Source: Kiritimatiellia bacterium | GTDB lineage: Bacteria; Verrucomicrobiota; Kiritimatiellia; SLAD01 | Length of the DNA: 37,319 nucleotides | Direction of reading: 5' to 3' | NCBI GenBank assembly: GCA_007125875.1 | Contig: SLCI01000114.1 | Coordinates: forward strand, 1 to 37,319 | In this document: piece after piece, positions 32,807 through 37,319 of the stretch | Numbering within the stretch: position 1 is the first letter of the stretch | Layout: the number at the start of each line of letters is the position of its first letter | The notes under the pieces: generated by a model | Database searches by the model: none | Told to the model about the DNA's origin: nothing | What the model saw: the letters and a program-made list of their open reading frames with translations, nothing else | Position numbers and translations under genes: made by a program

Positions 32807-34207
32807 CTAGTCTTGGCCAGGCTCAGGCTCGTCTTCAGGATCAGCTTCGTCGTCAACGACTTCCTCGGCTACGGGAGCCGAACTCGACCGTCCGACCCAA
32901 CCGAGACGGGTCACATCGCGGAAGGACAAATAGAGCATCGCAAAAATCAGCAAGAACCAACAGGCCGTCATCAGAGCTGTCTTGAATTTGGCGTTGATGC
33001 GACGACGCGTGATGACTTCATACAGAGAGAAGACGATGTGTCCCCCGTCCAGCACGGGGATCGGCATGAGATTCAAGATGGCCAGATTAACGTTCAGCAA
33101 ACAGGTAAACCAAAGCGCCATCGCGAAACTATTCTGGACCATGTCCCACAGACTTTTCAAAATGAATACCGGACCTGCCAGCGCACTGGCCGCCATCCCG
33201 GAGGTGGACGGCGTGACGAGTGCCCCCAAAACACGGAAGATGAGGGTAGAAAACTCGCGAATCAGCTCGGTCGGACGTGGATGAATGACCTCGTCGTAGT
33301 CCACGGCCCACGGATTGAATCGGATACCAATCATGGCCCGGTCCATCTCGTCATCATGTTCCGGCGTGACAGGAAACGTTAGATGCTCTCCGTCTCGACG
33401 CACGGTAATCGGAACGGTTTGCCCGCCGAGTTCCGATACAATCTTGCTCAGGTGAGTTGGACTGAAAATAGGTTGCTCGTTAATCTCGAGCACGCGATCA
33501 CCCGCCTGAAGTCCGGCTCGCTCAGCAGGTGAATCGGGGATCAACTGGAGCACTTCTGCATAGCTAATGCCGGCGATTCCCCAGACACTACGTAGCCCCA
33601 TGTGATCGTCCGTCGTATCGATGGTGGCTTCGAAAACGGTACCATCTTCACGCTCGACGGTGAGGTGAACGGTCTCAGACAGGGCCGCTTCGACCAAAAT
33701 GTCCTGCCAGTTGCCGACGGTCGAACCATTAACGGTAATGATCCGATCCCCTGGTCGAATGCCTTGCCGAAACTCTTCACTCTCCTCCATCACAAAACCG
33801 ACAATGGTATTGCGCTCACTCGGTTGGGAAGGTTTGCCAATAAAAAAGATGATCCAAGCTACTAAGAAGGCCAGGATGATATTACCTACAGCACCTGCCA
33901 GCGCGACGGGGATTTTTTTCCAAGGCGCCACATCTGGTAAGGGTTGCCCATCCTCGGACTCATAATTCTCTTCAATCTGAGGATCCATTTGCGGCAGCGC
34001 GACATACCCGCCAAACGGAATAATACCGACCTTATATAAGACCCCGTCTTTTTTCTTGCTCCAAATGGCCGGACCGAAACCGATCGCGAACGCGTCAATT
34101 TTCATGCCGTAGTAGCGAGCGACCAGAAAATGTCCGAGCTCATGAATAAAGATGGTCAGGCCGAATAACAGCATGACCACGATCAACGTGTAGAGTGCCA
34201 ACAACAT
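32807..34207 (-). CDS. rseP: RIP metalloprotease RseP (site-2 protease)
   Basis: RseP is an inner-membrane zinc protease that cuts membrane-embedded substrates such as anti-sigma factors and leftover signal peptides. H22-E-L-G-H26 lies in the first helix, and the third ligand Asp is in NLMPIPVLDGGHIVF near the C-terminus. Two PDZ domains lie between (FRQGIRPGDRIITVNG and AERAGLQAGDRVLEIN), as in E. coli RseP. The 466-residue product ends with an acidic Glu/Asp-rich tail beyond the last helix. It follows cdsA by 31 bases. The dxr gene that often sits between them is absent. Confidence 0.95.
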   Translation of the reverse strand: MLLALYTLIVVMLLFGLTIFIHELGHFLVARYYGMKIDAFAIGFGPAIWSKKKDGVLYKVGIIPFGGYVALPQMDPQIEENYESEDGQPLPDVAPWKKIPVALAGAVGNIILAFLVAWIIFFIGKPSQPSERNTIVGFVMEESEEFRQGIRPGDRIITVNGSTVGNWQDILVEAALSETVHLTVEREDGTVFEATIDTTDDHMGLRSVWGIAGISYAEVLQLIPDSPAERAGLQAGDRVLEINEQPIFSPTHLSKIVSELGGQTVPITVRRDGEHLTFPVTPEHDDEMDRAMIGIRFNPWAVDYDEVIHPRPTELIREFSTLIFRVLGALVTPSTSGMAASALAGPVFILKSLWDMVQNSFAMALWFTCLLNVNLAILNLMPIPVLDGGHIVFSLYEVITRRRINAKFKTALMTACWFLLIFAMLYLSFRDVTRLGWVGRSSSAPVAEEVVDDEADPEDEPEPGQD

Positions 34208-34238
34208 AGTGAAACCTAGCTTCCTTGGAGACGCGGCA

Positions 34239-35093
34239 TTACAGCATGCCTGCGAGCATCAAAAACAAATAGAGGACCGGGGCCGCAAAAATGAGGCTAT
34301 CCAGCACATCCATTACCCCGCCCATTCCTTTAAAGATTGAGCCGGAGTCTTTTACCTCTGCCGCCCGCTTCATCAGTGACTCAATGAGATCGCCAATAAT
34401 GCCAGTGACGGGCAACACGATACCCAGTATCGCCGCATGTGCAACTGTGAAAGTGACCGGACCGATTTGCCCGCTTGTTATCCACCAGAAGATCAAACTC
34501 GTGGCCAACCCACCCAGCACACCGCCTGCGCACCCTTCCCAAGTCTTGGCAGGTGATATGCGCGGGATCAATTTATGACGGCCGATGCTGCAGCCCGTAA
34601 AGTAGGCCGCCATATCTGTCACTTTCACGACCAGAATCATGTAAAAAAGCAGAAAGCGACCATCTCCCTGATCCACAGGCCACTGCATCAACAACTTGGT
34701 CAAAAAGTTGAGCAGAAACGAAACGTAAAGCAGGCCGAGAAACGTGCCACCCAATTGCTGTAGTGGTTTTGTCGACTGACGGTCAAAACAGGCGTGCATA
34801 AAGACCGCAAACACGACCAGGGCAAGTAGCGTGCCTTCCAGTTGACTCACTGAAGCGGGGAACAACTCGTAGTGATATTGCAAGCCGCTCAGCAAAATCA
34901 GCACCAGCCCCCCCACTATCCCAGTGGAGCGATAGGCTTTTATATCCGCATGCGCCAACAGCGCATAAAACTCCCACAACATTAATGTGGCCAGAACCGG
35001 AATGATTAAAAAGACCCCAAGCAGGGGCAGAAATAGTGCCCCGGTCAGCAGGGCAATCATCATGGCACCGTAGAGTACGCGCTGCTTGATCAT
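34239..35093 (-). CDS. cdsA: phosphatidate cytidylyltransferase
   Basis: It makes CDP-diacylglycerol from phosphatidic acid and CTP, supplying all phospholipids, including the PgsA product. The 284-residue protein has many hydrophobic helices. The CdsA signature region is present, from RISPAKTWEGCAGGVLGG to DLIESLMKRAAEVKDSGSIFKGMGGVMDVLDSL. Its start overlaps the uppS stop by four bases (ATGA). The uppS-cdsA order is widely conserved. Confidence 0.95.
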   Translation of the reverse strand: MIKQRVLYGAMMIALLTGALFLPLLGVFLIIPVLATLMLWEFYALLAHADIKAYRSTGIVGGLVLILLSGLQYHYELFPASVSQLEGTLLALVVFAVFMHACFDRQSTKPLQQLGGTFLGLLYVSFLLNFLTKLLMQWPVDQGDGRFLLFYMILVVKVTDMAAYFTGCSIGRHKLIPRISPAKTWEGCAGGVLGGLATSLIFWWITSGQIGPVTFTVAHAAILGIVLPVTGIIGDLIESLMKRAAEVKDSGSIFKGMGGVMDVLDSLIFAAPVLYLFLMLAGML

Positions 35094-35806
35094 TTGATGT
35101 CCCCAAACCGACGATGACGATGAGCGTATTCATCGAGCGCCGCCTGTAAGTGTGGTTCACGAAAATCAGGCCATAAAACATCGGTCACATAAAGTTCTGC
35201 GTAGGACAATTGCCATAGCAAAAAATTACTCAATCGCATCTCACCGCTGGTCCGAATCATTAAGTCGGGATCCGGCACGTCGGGTGCGTAGAGGTGCTCC
35301 GATATCGTCTGCCCGGAAATATCTTCGGGCTTTAGCTCGCCCGACTGCACTTTACGTGCAATCTGCTGAGTCGCATCGACCAGCTCGGCACGTCCGCCAT
35401 AACTCAACGCCAAAATCAGATTGCCCGCGGTGTAGTCTTTCGTCGCAGCGATCACCTTGTTCAGCTTGCGCTGAATCAGTTTGGGCAGATCTGCTATCCG
35501 GCCAATCACTCGCAAACGCACTTGATTCTCATGAAGCTCGTGCTCGTTATTCTCAAGAAACAGGCGCAACAACTTCATTAGGCCACCGATTTCTTCACGT
35601 GGACGCACCCAATTTTCCACACTAAAGGCGTAGAGCGTCAGGTATTCCACGCCAGCATCACGACAGCCACGCACCACTGCGCGCACGGAATCCGCCCCCG
35701 TCTCATGTCCCTTGATGCGAGACAATCCTTTCTGTTTAGCCCAGCGGCCATTGCCATCCATAATGATGGCAACATGACGGGGAACGTTGGAAGGTGATTC
35801 ACTCAT
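35090..35806 (-). CDS. uppS: undecaprenyl diphosphate synthase
   Basis: This cis-prenyltransferase makes the C55 lipid carrier for peptidoglycan and surface polysaccharide. HVAIIMDGNGRWA contains the catalytic D17. YLTLYAFSVENW, LALSYGGRAELVDA, and PDLMIRTSGEMRLSNFLLWQLSYAELY (usually RTSGE.RLSNFLLWQ) are diagnostic. The 238-residue length is normal. Its ATG overlaps the purA stop by four bases, and its stop overlaps cdsA, so it is translationally coupled on both sides. Confidence 0.96.
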   Translation of the reverse strand: MSESPSNVPRHVAIIMDGNGRWAKQKGLSRIKGHETGADSVRAVVRGCRDAGVEYLTLYAFSVENWVRPREEIGGLMKLLRLFLENNEHELHENQVRLRVIGRIADLPKLIQRKLNKVIAATKDYTAGNLILALSYGGRAELVDATQQIARKVQSGELKPEDISGQTISEHLYAPDVPDPDLMIRTSGEMRLSNFLLWQLSYAELYVTDVLWPDFREPHLQAALDEYAHRHRRFGDIK

Positions 35807-37098
35807 GTCCGAAATTTACACACTGAATCGATCACAAAGGTACTATGGCGCTTGGGTCCAACCGAGACGATCCCTACCGGCACACCGGTCAACTCTTCCA
35901 AACGCGCCATGTAACGTTTGGCGGCATCAGGCAAATCCTCCAAGCGCTCAATCTCGGTCGTGTCAGACTGCCACCCGGGCATCTCCTCGTAAACAGGTCG
36001 GCAGCGCGCATAGGCCCGCACGGAAGCGGGCACCGTTTCGATCCGCTCGCCATCACACTCATACGCCACACAAATCGGGATCTTCGCCTGCTGATCAAGC
36101 ACATCCATCTTGGTCAACGCCCAGTAGTCGATGCCATTCACCATCGCGGCATAACGACCCACCACGGCATCGAACCAGCCGCAACGTCGCGGGCGCCCCG
36201 TGGTGGCACCGAATTCATTCCCGGCCTTACGTAAGGATTCGCCGGATTCGTCGTGCAGTTCGGTCGGAAACGGTCCCTCGCCCACCCGAGTCGTGTAGGC
36301 CTTGATTACGCCAATGACTTTCGCGATGCGATGCGGCGGAACCCCGCTACCGGTGCAGGCTCCGCCCGCACTGGCACTGGACGATGTAACAAAGGGATAG
36401 GTACCATAATCGAGATCCAGCATCACACCTTGCGCACCCTCAAAAAGGATCGCTTCTTCGCGCGCATCCGCGTCGTTCAGTAGCTTAATGGTATCTGCTA
36501 TATAGGGTTTCAGGCGCGCGGCCAGCGCGACGTAGCGCGCTACACATTCTTGTTCATCGACTTGAGGCGCATCTAACGCGGCCAAGACCTGATTATTCTC
36601 GCGCACCCGCGCGGCCACTAAATCCGCAAAATCCGGCTCCAGCATATCACCGATGCGCAATCCCACCCGGGATGCCTTGTCCGCATAGGTGGGACCAATG
36701 CCCCGCTTTGTGGTGCCGATTTTCTCTTTGTCGGCGGCGCGACCTTCGCGTGAAGAATCAATCAAACAGTGATACGGCATGATCATATGCGCACGATCAC
36801 TCACAAACAGACGACCGATCGTGATGATTCCTGAAGCCTCAACTTCGTCGATTTCTTTTTCCAAGGCGGCCGGGTCAATGACTACCCCATTACCAATCAC
36901 GCATTGGCAGCCGTCCCGTAAAATTCCGGAAGGCAAGAGATGCAGTACATAGCGCTGATCGCCAATTTCAACCGTATGACCTGCGTTGTTGCCGCCCTGA
37001 TAGCGCACAACCCACTGGTGATGAGGCGCAATGACATCGATGATCTTTCCCTTGCCCTCGTCACCCCATTGGGAACCAATCAAAACCGTATTTGCCAT
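35803..37098 (-). CDS. purA: adenylosuccinate synthetase
   Basis: It joins IMP and aspartate with GTP to give adenylosuccinate, the first AMP-specific step. The 431-residue product has the start SQWGDEGKGK with catalytic D13, NNAGHT (His41), and later KRGIGPTYADKASR, EGAQGVMLDLDYGTYPFVTSS and TTGRPRRCGWFDAVV. All of these are typical of the family. ATG at 37098 is chosen because the preceding 25 in-frame residues have no similarity to PurA. A GGAGG lies 11 bases upstream, a little far. It is the first gene of the minus-strand run to manC. Confidence 0.96.
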   Translation of the reverse strand: MANTVLIGSQWGDEGKGKIIDVIAPHHQWVVRYQGGNNAGHTVEIGDQRYVLHLLPSGILRDGCQCVIGNGVVIDPAALEKEIDEVEASGIITIGRLFVSDRAHMIMPYHCLIDSSREGRAADKEKIGTTKRGIGPTYADKASRVGLRIGDMLEPDFADLVAARVRENNQVLAALDAPQVDEQECVARYVALAARLKPYIADTIKLLNDADAREEAILFEGAQGVMLDLDYGTYPFVTSSSASAGGACTGSGVPPHRIAKVIGVIKAYTTRVGEGPFPTELHDESGESLRKAGNEFGATTGRPRRCGWFDAVVGRYAAMVNGIDYWALTKMDVLDQQAKIPICVAYECDGERIETVPASVRAYARCRPVYEEMPGWQSDTTEIERLEDLPDAAKRYMARLEELTGVPVGIVSVGPKRHSTFVIDSVCKFRT

Positions 37099-37162
37099 GA
37101 CTTTCAGGACCTCCAGCGCAATCAGTGAAATCGACGACGAACAACACCCAACACCCGCGCAG

Positions 37163-37191
37163 AGCCTAGGCAAACGCTAGATAAGGGTCAA
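37163..37191 (-). promoter_or_regulatory. sigma-70-type promoter upstream of purA
   Basis: On the minus strand TTGACC (37191-37186) and TAGGCT (37168-37163) are separated by exactly 17 bases. TTGACC matches the -35 consensus at five of six positions and TAGGCT matches the -10 consensus TATAAT at three. The predicted start would be about 55-60 bases before the purA ATG at 37098. It is the best-spaced promoter pair I found and could drive the uppS-cdsA-rseP genes too. Confidence 0.5.
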
Positions 37192-37275
37192 GCCTGCATG
37201 CCAAAGAGGCAGCGGATTCAGATCGTATACAGTCGCGTAGGCCCTTCACCACTGTGCGAAAGGCTGGCCGAAATA

Positions 37276-37319
37276 ATGGACACGAGATCCAAAACCATAA
37301 AAGTTGATTTACTCCCACG
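37276..37319 (+). CDS. possible start of a gene running off the window
   Basis: An ATG at 37276 opens a frame that stays open to the last base and reads MDTRSKTIKVDLLP. There is no clear ribosome-binding site, and only 14 codons can be seen, so no family can be given. It would be divergent from purA. Confidence 0.2.
   Translation, partial: MDTRSKTIKVDLLP

Overview
The window is 37.3 kb of roughly 55% GC chromosomal DNA from a Gram-negative, diderm bacterium. It carries LptD, a heptosyltransferase-like GT9 enzyme, an outer-membrane beta-barrel protein and type II secretion-like pseudopilins. The gene set (second EF-G-like GTPase, zinc-ribbon metallopeptidase, large transglutaminase-like protein) and the dense short intergenic repeats resemble the PVC superphylum, most likely Kiritimatiellota/Verrucomicrobiota. 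That placement is inference, because there is no rRNA gene here. I saw no tRNA, rRNA, CRISPR array, transposase or prophage gene.

Layout. 1-185: two copies of a REPIN-like repeat. 277-990 (+): outer-membrane barrel protein. 995-4724 (-): ftsK, a RodZ-like HTH membrane protein and pgsA (division, shape, phospholipid). 4865-5254 (+): small membrane protein, convergent with a 60-aa very basic protein (5258-5440, -). 5567-6850 (-): classical N-acetylglutamate synthase. 7066-7749 (+): histidine phosphatase with a signal peptide. 7855-12929 (-): a tight cluster of an Arg/Gly-rich disordered protein, an HD-domain protein and uvrA. 13042-14775 (+): transglutaminase-like protein. 14776-15222: gene-free and repeat-rich. 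15223-18593 (-): EF-G-like GTPase, yebC and ruvC. 18594-19641: gene-free 1 kb holding a five-copy palindrome array with an exact 31-bp period and an inverted copy of the 179-bp repeat at 14893.

From 37098 down to 19642 every gene lies on the minus strand with short gaps or ATGA/TGATG overlaps: purA, uppS, cdsA, rseP, a one-TM protein, a GH13 amylase, a zinc metallopeptidase, argF-like, a GT9 glycosyltransferase, lptD, a sugar-nucleotide epimerase, gspG, gspI, nadC, coaX, trpA and manC. A good sigma-70-type promoter lies upstream of purA. The theme is envelope building (undecaprenyl carrier, CDP-DAG, site-2 protease, LPS export, sugar-nucleotide supply) mixed with nucleotide, cofactor and amino-acid synthesis.

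Most genes are housekeeping. The least explained items are the repeat families, the 31-bp palindrome array, the 60-aa basic protein, the disordered RG-rich protein coupled to HD and uvrA, the non-canonical carbamoyltransferase motifs and the two-cysteine LptD.
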